A stretch of 64,000 bases of DNA from Novispirillum itersonii. Lineage in GTDB: Bacteria; Pseudomonadota; Alphaproteobacteria; Rhodospirillales; Rhodospirillaceae. The notes beneath the pieces were generated by a model. It saw only the letters and a program-made list of their open reading frames with translations. It was not told where the DNA came from and made no database searches. Where the stretch lies: positions 203,100 through 267,099 of the forward strand of contig NZ_JACIIX010000004.1 in NCBI RefSeq assembly GCF_014205675.1, written 5' to 3'. Shown in pieces: positions 1-7,871 of this stretch. How positions within the stretch are numbered: position 1 is the first letter of the stretch; each line of letters opens with the position of its first letter. The position numbers and the translations under genes were made by a program.

Positions 1-72
1 CAGCATCGCGCCGTCGATGTCCAGCGACTGGGCATAACCGGGGTGCAGGGTTTCGGTAAAGCGGGCGGTCAT
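1..72 (-). CDS. Partial gene of unknown function (N-terminus only)
   Basis: The first 24 codons of a minus-strand gene that runs off the left edge. The peptide starts MTARFTETLHPGYAQ. The ATG is preceded at good spacing by AGAGGA, a convincing ribosome binding site, so the gene is probably real. Too little is visible to recognise a family. It lies downstream of rlmJ on the same strand with a gap of 77 bases, so it could share that transcript. Confidence 0.5.
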   Translation of the reverse strand, partial: MTARFTETLHPGYAQSLDIDGAML

Positions 73-149
73 GGCAGCATCCTCTTTCTGGTCTTGAACT
101 CTGGGAACGTGAACTTTGGGGGAGTGGGCTGCGGGAAAAACGGACGGGG

Positions 150-1001
150 TCAGCCTTCGCCAACCAGCCAGCGGCCGGTCCAGCGGGCTCCGGGCTGCTG
201 TTCCAGCACAGCCGTCAGCCACGGCATCACCGCTTCCGCCGCCTTCAGCACCCCCCACGGTGGGTTGATGAAGACAAAACCGCAGCCGTTCAGCGTATCA
301 GACCAGCGCGGCGGACGGACCATCAGGTCCAGCGCCCACGCCGAGGTCACGCCATCCGCCGCCAGCCCGGCCACCGCCTCATGAAAAGCCATCGTCGCCG
401 CCGGATCCTTAATCGGGTACCAGATGGCATAGCTGCCGCTGGCCCAGCGCTTCACCGCGCTGCGCAGGGCACGGATGATCACATCAATTTCATCGGTGCG
501 CTCAAACGGCGGATCAATCAACACCAGCCCGCGCCGTTCCGGCGGCGGCACCTGCCCTTTCAGAACGGCATAACCATCGGCATTTTCCACCCGCACCCCG
601 CCGAAGCGACGCAGGTTATGGTCCAGTGCCGGGGCATCCTCCGGGTGCAGCTCGCAGGCGATCAGGCGGTCTTTCTGGCGCAGGGCCTTAGCTTCCAGCC
701 ATGGGGAGCCGGGATACCAGCGCAGACCGCCATCGGGGTTGAGGTCACGGATTGCCTGCACATAGGGCTGAAGCGGCTGCGGCAGGTCATCCCGCCCGGT
801 CAGGCGGCCGATGCCCTGTTCCCACTCCCCGGTCTTCCCCGCCTCTGTTCCCGCCAGATCGTACAGGCCGATCCCGGCGTGGGTATCCACCACCACAAAG
901 GGCTTATCCTTGGCGCGCAGGGTTTCCAGCGCCATCATCAGGAAAGCGTGTTTGAACACGTCGGCAAAGTTGCCTGCGTGGAATGCGTGGCGGTAATTCA
1001 T
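150..1001 (-). CDS. rlmJ: 23S rRNA (adenine2030-N6)-methyltransferase RlmJ
   Basis: SAM-dependent methyltransferase that N6-methylates A2030 of 23S rRNA. The 283-residue protein begins MNYRHAFHAGNFADVFKH, the strongly conserved N-terminus of the RlmJ (YhiR/ComJ) family, which fixes the start even though the ribosome binding site is weak. DTHAG at residues 39-43 fits the SAM-binding loop and DPPF at 163-166 is the catalytic motif of N6-adenine methyltransferases. Length is normal for the family. It is a stand-alone gene on the minus strand, followed by the partial gene at the window edge. Confidence 0.95.
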   Translation of the reverse strand: MNYRHAFHAGNFADVFKHAFLMMALETLRAKDKPFVVVDTHAGIGLYDLAGTEAGKTGEWEQGIGRLTGRDDLPQPLQPYVQAIRDLNPDGGLRWYPGSPWLEAKALRQKDRLIACELHPEDAPALDHNLRRFGGVRVENADGYAVLKGQVPPPERRGLVLIDPPFERTDEIDVIIRALRSAVKRWASGSYAIWYPIKDPAATMAFHEAVAGLAADGVTSAWALDLMVRPPRWSDTLNGCGFVFINPPWGVLKAAEAVMPWLTAVLEQQPGARWTGRWLVGEG

Positions 1002-1114
1002 CGGGGACCGTCGCTGTCAGGAAATCAGGACCGGAGAAAGCCGGATCCGTCTGCCCCTGCTTTACCTGCTCCGTGGCGGTAAGACAAGACCCGGCGCATG
1101 TTCACCGGCGGGCC

Positions 1115-2263
1115 TCAGCCCGGCCACACCGCCAGCCCGGTCACCGCCTGCCGCAGCACCTGCCGCCCCCGGAACAGGACCATCTCCTTCCAGTCCGGAG
1201 TATCCGGGTAAAATGCCCGGCGGATCCGCTTCTTCACCGCCTGCACATCGGGGTCATACCAGTCCAGCGCCTGCTCCCCCTTGGCAACCCGGGCATGCAG
1301 CCAGTGGTCCGCCCGCAATGCCCCGAAAACATCATCAAAGGGATAAGTGCCGAACTCCAGCGTCAGCATACAGCCATGATCCTCGATAAGGCCGTGCCAG
1401 AAATAGTCCGCCAGCCCCCGCTTGGGGCCGGACGTGGAGGTGCCGAGGAAGGCTTCGGTAACACTCTGGCCGAACCAGCGGCGGGCCAGCCACGCCGACC
1501 GGCTTTCCGGCTGATGGTCGCTGATCAGCTCGCCATAGCCGAACGGGCCAAGGCCGGTGTGAAGATCAATCACGCACAGGGCGGCACGCCCGGCCAGATC
1601 ATAATCCTGCGCAATGGTTTCCAGGGTCCGGCGGGACCATGTCGGTGCATCGCCGCCATAAAACAGCCCCAAAGGATGGGTGTACTGCCCGCTGGTCAGG
1701 GCGTTTTCATAGGCGCGCTGACCGTGCAGCAGCTTATAGCGGTCCAGCGCATCCTGTGCGCCGAACACCGGCTCCCCGATCAGGGCCTCCGGAATCAGGG
1801 CGTCGGCCAGTTCGGCATAGCCTTCGTCCTGCGGCAGGGGGGCCGAGAAATCAACAAAGTTCCGGTTCAGGTCCACCCCGTCCTCGGTGGTGCGGCGCAG
1901 CCACGCAAACCCCCAGGGATTGATGCCATGCACCAGCAGCACCGCACAGCCATCCGGCAGGGACGACGGCCCCTTGCCCAGCAGCCAGTCGGTCTGTACC
2001 GCCGACCCGGCAAACCCTTCCACCCCATGGGTCCCGGAAATCACCACCAGCACCCGGCGGGCGGCGCGGGGACCGATCCATACGGTGTCACAGGCCAGCG
2101 CCTCGGCCACCGGCCCGGCCAGCGGATGGCGGTGATGCCCCGCACTCAGGCCCTGCCCGTCCACGGCAAACAGAAACTCCCGCCGCGCCTGCGCGTAATC
2201 ATCGGCGAAGGCCGCCAGCGATGCGGTGTAATAGATGTTATCCGCACGGGCATCACACAGCAT
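1115..2263 (-). CDS. DUF2817 / M14-like zinc metallopeptidase
   Basis: A 382-residue protein of the DUF2817 family, distant relatives of M14 carboxypeptidases. The pattern is visible: GTHGVEGF at 77-84 gives the H-x-x-E zinc pair (H79, E82), DGVDLNRNF at about 128-136 matches the substrate-binding Asn-Arg region, DLHTGLGP at 233-240 supplies a third histidine and TLEFGTY at 301-307 fits the catalytic glutamate. No signal peptide is obvious, so it is probably cytoplasmic. A GGAG sits 9 bases before the ATG. The substrate is unknown. It is divergent from the MFS transporter gene. Confidence 0.85.
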   Translation of the reverse strand: MLCDARADNIYYTASLAAFADDYAQARREFLFAVDGQGLSAGHHRHPLAGPVAEALACDTVWIGPRAARRVLVVISGTHGVEGFAGSAVQTDWLLGKGPSSLPDGCAVLLVHGINPWGFAWLRRTTEDGVDLNRNFVDFSAPLPQDEGYAELADALIPEALIGEPVFGAQDALDRYKLLHGQRAYENALTSGQYTHPLGLFYGGDAPTWSRRTLETIAQDYDLAGRAALCVIDLHTGLGPFGYGELISDHQPESRSAWLARRWFGQSVTEAFLGTSTSGPKRGLADYFWHGLIEDHGCMLTLEFGTYPFDDVFGALRADHWLHARVAKGEQALDWYDPDVQAVKKRIRRAFYPDTPDWKEMVLFRGRQVLRQAVTGLAVWPG

Positions 2264-2300
2264 TCACGTCATCTCCGTCAGCAGGCCAGAGGCAGGCGGC

Positions 2301-2339
2301 GTTACAGGTCAGCCCCCCATTAACCCCCAGATCTGTAAC
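2301..2339. promoter_or_regulatory. Inverted repeat between divergent DUF2817 and MFS genes
   Basis: GTTACAG (2301-2307) and CTGTAAC (2333-2339) form a perfect 7-base inverted repeat with centres 32 bases apart, about three helical turns. It lies in the 177-bp divergent intergenic region. The spacing suits a looped or multi-dimer operator, but no regulator gene is adjacent. Confidence 0.3.
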
Positions 2340-2440
2340 AAGGAGTATCAGCAAATCTGCATAGCCTCCCCGCAGCTGACGCTTACCGGGGCGGTTTCCG
2401 GCTTTACGTCCATCCTCCGTCGGCATACTTTGGATACATT

Positions 2441-3694
2441 ATGAATTCCGCTTTTCTGTCCGTCATCGCCGTCGTCCTTGGTGTCACCCTGCTGCAAGGG
2501 GCCAATGGCGTTCTGACCGCCCTTCTGCCACTGCGGATGGTGGGGGAAGGGATGGGCGCGATCAGCGTCGGCATCATGGCCACCGGCTATTCCGTCGGCT
2601 TTCTTGTCGGCTGCCTGATGGCCCCGACTCTGGTGCGGGCGGTCGGGCATATCCGCGCCTACGCTATTGCCGCCGCCGCGCTGTCGGTGATGGTGCTGTC
2701 TTTCGCCATTGCCGTTGATGCGGCCCTGTGGACAGCCCTGCGCAGCGTGACCGGGGTCTGCATGGCCGTGCTGTATACCGTGGCCGACAGCTGGATCACC
2801 GACCGGGCACCGCAGGATCAGCGGGGCCGGGTCCTGTCGCTGTATCTGGTCGCCACCAAGATCGCCTTGATTGCCGGGCCGCTGCTGCTGGCGGTGACCC
2901 CGGTGGCCGGACCGGGGCCGATGATGGTGATGGCCGCCCTGATCTCCCTGTCGCTGATCCCGGTGGCGTCCACCCGATCCAGCAGCCCGACCCTGCCGGA
3001 TTCCCGGCCGATGGGCCTGCTGACGCTGTTCCGCATTGCTCCGGCAGCCGTGACCGGGGCCTTTGCCGCCGGGCTGACCAACACCGCCACCATCAATATT
3101 GTTCCGGCCTGGGGGGCACAGATCGGCCTGACCACGGTCTATTCCGCCGGTCTTCTCGCCGCCATTCAGGTCGGCAGCCTGCTGGGTCAGTGGCCGCTGG
3201 GCTGGTTGTCGGACCGCACCGACCGCCGCCGGGTGATCGTCTATGCCACCATCGCCGCCGCACTGGCCTGTCTGGCCACCGCCGCCCTGCCGCTGCTGTG
3301 GCCGGGGGCACCGGGATGGATGGCGTGGATCCTGCTCGGCCTGTGGGCAGCGGGGTCGATGTCGGTCTATTCCATCTGCGTCGCCCACGCCGGGGACCGC
3401 TGCCAGCCGGAACAGATCGTTCCCGCCACCAGCGCCCTGCTGCTGTCGTGGGCGGTCGGCTCTGCCGCCGGGCCGACACTGGCCAGCCTGACCATGCAGG
3501 CGATGGGTCCCTCCGGGCTGTTTGTTTACTCCGGGGCGGTCGCCCTTCTGGTGGCAGCCTTCACCCAATGGCGACTCCGCCGCCGTGCCGCGCCGCTGCC
3601 CGAGGAGCGGAACAGCTTTGTTGCCATGCCCACGGCAAGCCCGGCGGCGTCAGGCCTTAACCCGTCAGGACAGCCCCCTGAGAAAAAATCCTGA
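2441..3694 (+). CDS. Major facilitator superfamily transporter (YcaD-like)
   Basis: A 417-residue integral membrane protein with about twelve hydrophobic segments in two halves. The second half carries GWLSDRTDRRRV (254-265), the MFS motif-A type loop between helices 8 and 9. The first half contains RSVTGVCMAVLYTVADSWI (101-119), which resembles the YcaD-like MFS group. The C-terminal ~35 residues are hydrophilic and cytoplasmic. The substrate cannot be told from sequence; drug or metabolite efflux is typical of relatives. The ATG at 2441 has only a weak ribosome binding site. Confidence 0.85.
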   Translation: MNSAFLSVIAVVLGVTLLQGANGVLTALLPLRMVGEGMGAISVGIMATGYSVGFLVGCLMAPTLVRAVGHIRAYAIAAAALSVMVLSFAIAVDAALWTALRSVTGVCMAVLYTVADSWITDRAPQDQRGRVLSLYLVATKIALIAGPLLLAVTPVAGPGPMMVMAALISLSLIPVASTRSSSPTLPDSRPMGLLTLFRIAPAAVTGAFAAGLTNTATINIVPAWGAQIGLTTVYSAGLLAAIQVGSLLGQWPLGWLSDRTDRRRVIVYATIAAALACLATAALPLLWPGAPGWMAWILLGLWAAGSMSVYSICVAHAGDRCQPEQIVPATSALLLSWAVGSAAGPTLASLTMQAMGPSGLFVYSGAVALLVAAFTQWRLRRRAAPLPEERNSFVAMPTASPAASGLNPSGQPPEKKS

Positions 3695-3853
3695 TTTTCG
3701 ACTTTAATTACCTGCCCATACGTTACCTTTCTGACGCTTGACAGGTTTTCCTGCCCTATGGCGCCCTTATGTGCAGGCCACGTCAAGATGGCCCTTCAGC
3801 ATAGTCAGGGAGACGGCGGCCCCACCCCGCCCACGTCAGAAAAGGACACCAGA

Positions 3854-4522
3854 ATGACCATGATCCACAGCGCTGCCCTGCGGCGCGGGCTTCTTGCCGC
3901 CGGAATGATTGCCAGCCTCGCCGGGACCGCCTTGCCCGCCGATGCCGCTGATCCAGCGGCCGGAACGTGGCGCTACACCGTTTTCCGCGATGGCTCCCCG
4001 ATCGGGGATCACGCCATCACGTTTACTCCGGCCGGTGATCAGCTTCAGGTCGATATCAAGACCGACATCGCGGTGAAGATCGCCTTTGTCACCGCCTTCC
4101 GCTTTGAGCATTCCTCGCGGGAGGTCTGGCAGGGCGGGCGCCTGCAATCCCTGACCGCCACAACCAATGACGACGGCAGCAAACACACCGTCACCGCCAA
4201 GGCCGAAGGCGGAGTGTTACAGGTGACGGCAGATGGCGGCACATCCAGCCGCCCGGCAGAAACGTTGATCCATGATCAATGGAACACGGCCAACCTGAAG
4301 GCCCCGGCCCTGCTGTCCGCCTTCGACGGCACCGACTACAAGGTCAGCACCTCCGGCCCGCAGGCCGAAACCGTCGAGATCGGCAGCCACAGTTTCAAGG
4401 CCCGAAAATACAGCGTCAGCGGCGATCTGGTCCGCTCCTTCTGGTTTGATGATCAGGACCGCCTGCTGAAGGTCGCCTTTGAATCCCGGGGCTCCAATGT
4501 GGTGTACGAGTTTAAGCCATAA
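3854..4522 (+). CDS. DUF6134 family secreted protein
   Basis: A 222-residue protein from the ATG at 3854, which has AAAGGA upstream; an in-frame ATG at 3758 would add 32 residues unlike a signal peptide. The N-terminus (basic start, LLAAGMIASLAGTALPADA, then AADPAAGTW) is a typical Sec signal with cleavage near residue 27. The mature part is rich in beta strands and fits the DUF6134 family (WRYTVFRDGSPIGDHAITF), whose role is unknown. It should be periplasmic. It is a single gene convergent with the next one. Confidence 0.65.
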   Translation: MTMIHSAALRRGLLAAGMIASLAGTALPADAADPAAGTWRYTVFRDGSPIGDHAITFTPAGDQLQVDIKTDIAVKIAFVTAFRFEHSSREVWQGGRLQSLTATTNDDGSKHTVTAKAEGGVLQVTADGGTSSRPAETLIHDQWNTANLKAPALLSAFDGTDYKVSTSGPQAETVEIGSHSFKARKYSVSGDLVRSFWFDDQDRLLKVAFESRGSNVVYEFKP

Positions 4523-4541
4523 GCCGGGAGGCTTACCGGTT

Positions 4542-4563
4542 CGGGGTAGAACATTCTACCCCG
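4542..4563. terminator. Hairpin between convergent genes
   Basis: CGGGGTAGAA (4542-4551) and TTCTACCCCG (4554-4563) form a perfect 10-base inverted repeat with a 2-base centre, between the stop codons of two convergent genes. There is no clear T-run on either side, so it may work as a weak bidirectional terminator. Confidence 0.45.
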
Positions 4564-4583
4564 GATGAGCGGCGCGGATCCTG

Positions 4584-5636
4584 TTAAATCCCTGGCCCCA
4601 GGGTCCGCGCCCGTTCAATCGCCGCCTGCCGGGCACTGTCCCCCAGCGGCACCAGCCCGAGGGAGGTCAGCCGTCCGTCCGGGCCGATCATTCCGTTCGA
4701 CAGATAGGTCGAGACAAAGCGCCCCAGCCCCGGCGTCCGTGGCAGATGGGCTGCCTTCACATACAGATACAGGGTCCGCACCAGCGGGTAGCTGCGGTCC
4801 TGTACGGTGGCAGCGGTCGGTGCCACCCCGTTCAGGGTCGCCGCCTTCAGGCCCCGGTGCTGATCCAGCACCTGATGGCCGACAATCCCCACCGCTTTAG
4901 GATTGGACAGCAAACGGCGGGACAGCATTTCGTCTGATTCACCGGCGTGGATATAGGCCCCGTCCTCGCGCAGGCGTTCGCAGGCATCAAGGCGCTCACG
5001 CAGGGGCAGCCCGACCATGGCCGGGTCCTCATGGCAGGCCACATCAAGGATCATCCCCAGCAGGGCATCGTGGGTCCCCGACGTCGGCGGCGGACCATAA
5101 ACCTGAATCGGCAGATCCGGCAGGGCCGGATCAATGGACCGCCATGTCCGGTACGGATTGGTCACCAGCTTACCGTCCACCGGCACCTTCGCCGCCAACG
5201 CCAGCCACAGATGCCGCAGGGAGAGCGGATAGGACGGCGCATCCGCCGCCATCGCCACAATCACCCCCCCGGTGCCCAACGGCAACGCTTCCGCTGCCGT
5301 CACCCCGGCAGAATCGCACTGCTGGCGCTCCCCCTCCGTCATCGGGCGCGATGCCATGGCGATATCAGGGGTCCCGGCGCCATTTCCCGCACAGAACAGC
5401 TTGAAACCACCGCCGGTGCCGGTGCTTTCCACCACCGGAGCCGGATACCGGGTCCCTTTTCCGAACAGCTCCGCCACGTCAGAGGTCATGGTATAGAGCG
5501 TTGAGGATCCGACGATCCGGATTGCCTGCTGCGGCCCCTCGGCCCGCAGCTCCGCCAGCGGCGACAGCGCCAGCAGGCCGGACAGGGACAGAGCCGCCCG
5601 CAGGAGGGCGCGTCGGGAAAAGGCGGCAGACATCAT
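4584..5636 (-). CDS. PstS-like substrate-binding protein with a Tat-type signal
   Basis: A periplasmic binding protein of the PBP-like/PstS-like superfamily, about 350 residues from the ATG at 5636 (5633 is equally possible). The N-terminus has SRRALLRAALSLSG, matching the twin-arginine consensus (S-R-R-x-L-L). The mature start IRIVGSSTLYTMTSDVAE and the later PPTSGTHDALL region are typical phosphate or tungstate-type ligand loops. No pstC, pstA or pstB lies nearby, so it is an orphan binding protein whose ligand and partner are unknown. A longer frame reaches 5723, but the extra 29 residues are Arg/Pro-rich and look non-coding. Confidence 0.8.
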   Translation of the reverse strand: MMSAAFSRRALLRAALSLSGLLALSPLAELRAEGPQQAIRIVGSSTLYTMTSDVAELFGKGTRYPAPVVESTGTGGGFKLFCAGNGAGTPDIAMASRPMTEGERQQCDSAGVTAAEALPLGTGGVIVAMAADAPSYPLSLRHLWLALAAKVPVDGKLVTNPYRTWRSIDPALPDLPIQVYGPPPTSGTHDALLGMILDVACHEDPAMVGLPLRERLDACERLREDGAYIHAGESDEMLSRRLLSNPKAVGIVGHQVLDQHRGLKAATLNGVAPTAATVQDRSYPLVRTLYLYVKAAHLPRTPGLGRFVSTYLSNGMIGPDGRLTSLGLVPLGDSARQAAIERARTLGPGI

Positions 5637-5800
5637 CCGAGTAAACCTGTCAGCGAATTGGCACGGCGTGCGCCGAAGACGGCACCGTCTCCAGGGCGGT
5701 CCCCGGCGCGCAGACAATGGCACGCGCAGCCCGGAACCGGCCTCCCCATGGCGGGGACACCCTAGATATGGCGCACTCTGTGCGTTCGTTCAAGGAAAAC

Positions 5801-6475
5801 TCACCACGGCAGCGGTGACACGCCGATAACCGGCTGATGCAGCCCCAAAAGCAGAGCATAAAGCAGGGTTGCTGCCGCACAGCCCACCCAGAACAGCGGG
5901 CCGGACCGAAGCAGTGCGGGCAATGCCCGCAGGTTCAGGCGTGGGGCCTGATCGGCCAGCTCCTGCCACACCTGCGCCCCCAGACTCCGGCGGCGGCGGA
6001 CATCCATCATCCCCATCCCGCCCAGCGCCAGCCCCCCCATCAGGCCAAACAGGATCAGGCTGGCCGCATCGCCGTTGGCAATCATGTGGAGCAGCGCCCA
6101 CAGAGCCAGCCCGATCAGCACCGGATGACGGCTGACCCGCAGCAACGGCGGCATAGCCCGGTCCCCCATCCCCCCCCGGAAAGTCAGTGACAGCGCATTG
6201 GGGGTCACAAGACCGGCACAGATCAGCAGGCAGACCACCGGCATCCCCAGCACCGGCACCCAGTGCAGCCTAATATCTGGCCCCCACAGGCCGACATAGG
6301 GGGCCTGCCGGTAGGCGACGGCAACCCACACCACCAGCAACAGGGACAGCAGAGAATAGGCGGCAAGGTACACCGGGCGGCCAAGACGGCGGATCAACGC
6401 CCCCCGTACGGCCGGAGATGCCGGAATGCTGTGTGCGGCAATGAAGACCAGAACGGCAAGAATCAGCGGGGTCAT
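5801..6475 (-). CDS. nnrU: NnrU family membrane protein
   Basis: A 224-residue protein with six or so transmembrane helices, beginning MTPLILAVLVFIAAHS at the ATG at 6475. RVSRHPVLIGLALWALLHM is the family hallmark, related to NnrU and isoprenylcysteine methyltransferase-like folds. NnrU is linked to nitric oxide metabolism in denitrifying alphaproteobacteria, though its activity is not established. It is divergent from nnrS, with an FNR/NnrR-type box between them. A frame extending to 6544 adds 23 non-hydrophobic residues and is less likely. Confidence 0.85.
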   Translation of the reverse strand: MTPLILAVLVFIAAHSIPASPAVRGALIRRLGRPVYLAAYSLLSLLLVVWVAVAYRQAPYVGLWGPDIRLHWVPVLGMPVVCLLICAGLVTPNALSLTFRGGMGDRAMPPLLRVSRHPVLIGLALWALLHMIANGDAASLILFGLMGGLALGGMGMMDVRRRRSLGAQVWQELADQAPRLNLRALPALLRSGPLFWVGCAAATLLYALLLGLHQPVIGVSPLPW

Positions 6476-6576
6476 GTCTGCTCCTGCGGCGGGTTTCAGC
6501 GGGCCTTGCGACTGCAAGCCTACTGTATCGGCGTCAGTCCACACAGGGGTTTCGCATAGGGTCGTGCCCGCAGGCC

Positions 6577-6590
6577 TTGACCGTCATCAA
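6577..6590. promoter_or_regulatory. FNR/NnrR-type box between nnrU and nnrS
   Basis: TTGACCGTCATCAA is a dyad of the form TTGA-N6-TCAA. It matches the FNR/CRP-superfamily consensus TTGAT-N4-ATCAA in 9 of 10 defined positions. It lies between the divergent nnrU and nnrS starts, where NnrR- or FNR-type nitric oxide or oxygen control would be expected. No matching regulator gene is in the window. Confidence 0.65.
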
Positions 6591-6657
6591 GGTACCTCCG
6601 GCCCGGCTGCCGCACGCTGCCTTCAGACAATTCCCCCGATCCATCAGGTGCCCCCTC

Positions 6658-7869
6658 ATGCCTGCCTCCCCCCGCGTTTATGCCCCCGACCGCCGCCCGT
6701 CTCTGACTGCCCTCCTCAGCGGTGGCTTCAGGCCCTTTTTCCTTGCCGCCGGTCTCCACGCCGCCCTGTCGCTGGTATTCTGGATGGTGTGGCTGGGAGT
6801 GCATCATGCCGGGGGGGCCTTCGTAAAAATTTCTGTCAGCCCGCCGCCCTATGTCTGGCATGCCCACGAAATGCTGTTCGGGTTCGCCGGGGCAGCGGTC
6901 GGTGGCTTTCTGCTGACCGCCGTCCCCAACTGGACCGGGCACCGCCCGGTGGCCGGAATGCGGCTGGCGGCGCTGGTGTGGCTGTGGCTGGCCGGGCGGA
7001 TTGCCCTGTGGTCCTCCGCCGTTCTGCCGGGGCCGGTGGTGGCCGGGCTGGATCTGCTGTTTCTGCCCGCGCTGATCAGCACGCTGGCCGGGCCGGTGAT
7101 CCGCAGCGGCAAACGCCAGAACATGGCGGTGATCGGGGTGATCACCCTGCTGTGGGTGGCCCAGCTCCTCAGTCATCTCGGCATGCTGGATATTTTGCAG
7201 GATGGTGGCCGGGCCGGACGGCTGATGGCGCTGGATGTGCTGACCCTGCTGATGACGGTGATCGGCGGGCGGATCACCCCGGCGTTCTCCCGCAACTGGC
7301 TGTCGGCGCAGAGGCTGCCCCTGCCCCCGGCGGTGCCGCTGATGCCGTGGACCCCGGCGGCGATTGCCGGAATTCTGCTGGTGCTGGCCGGAGACCTGAA
7401 CAGCCAGCCGATGCTGACCGCAGGCGGTGCCCTGCTGGCAGCGGTGGCCCTGCTGGTCCGCCTCGCCCTGTGGCAGGGCTGGCGGGTGCGGTCCGAACCC
7501 CTGCTGCTGGTGCTGCATATCGGGGCCCTGTGGATGGGCATCGGCTACCTGCTGCGCGGGCTGGCAGCACTGTCCTTCCTGCCGGAAGCCGCATCTCTGC
7601 ATGCCCTGACCACCGGGGCGGCGGGCACCCTGATCCTCGGCGTGATGTGCCGCGCCTCCCTCGGTCATACCGGCCGCCCCCTCAGCAGCTCCCCCGGCCT
7701 GACATCAGCCTTCGCGCTGGTATCGCTGGCGGCAGTGGTCCGCGTCGTGGTGCCGATTGCCCTACCCGGCTTTTATATGGAAGGCATGCTGCTGGCCGGA
7801 GCCGCCTGGGTGATCGCCTTCGGCCTGTTCACCGCTCACTTCCTGCCCATCCTGACCACACCACGGTAA
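6658..7869 (+). CDS. nnrS: NnrS family heme-copper membrane protein
   Basis: A 403-residue polytopic membrane protein of about twelve helices. It has the NnrS hallmarks LLSGGFRPFFLAAG near the N-terminus, WHAHEMLFGFAGAAVGGFLLTAVPNW with its conserved histidines, and RITPAFSRNW mid-protein. NnrS protects against nitric oxide and nitrosative stress and binds heme and copper. The ATG at 6658 is preferred: an upstream in-frame TTG at 6577 lies exactly on the FNR-type box and would add an unnatural leader. The stop is 2 bases from the convergent mnmC stop. Confidence 0.92.
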   Translation: MPASPRVYAPDRRPSLTALLSGGFRPFFLAAGLHAALSLVFWMVWLGVHHAGGAFVKISVSPPPYVWHAHEMLFGFAGAAVGGFLLTAVPNWTGHRPVAGMRLAALVWLWLAGRIALWSSAVLPGPVVAGLDLLFLPALISTLAGPVIRSGKRQNMAVIGVITLLWVAQLLSHLGMLDILQDGGRAGRLMALDVLTLLMTVIGGRITPAFSRNWLSAQRLPLPPAVPLMPWTPAAIAGILLVLAGDLNSQPMLTAGGALLAAVALLVRLALWQGWRVRSEPLLLVLHIGALWMGIGYLLRGLAALSFLPEAASLHALTTGAAGTLILGVMCRASLGHTGRPLSSSPGLTSAFALVSLAAVVRVVVPIALPGFYMEGMLLAGAAWVIAFGLFTAHFLPILTTPR

Positions 7870-7871
7870 GA

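Noticed and set aside
2348..3568. 406-codon minus-strand frame opposite the MFS gene
   Set aside because: Gly/Gln/His-rich shadow frame; the plus-strand protein has clear membrane segments and MFS motifs.
6577..6657. Upstream TTG start for nnrS
   Set aside because: The TTG forms part of the FNR-type box and the added residues are unlike the family N-terminus; the ATG at 6658 fits better.
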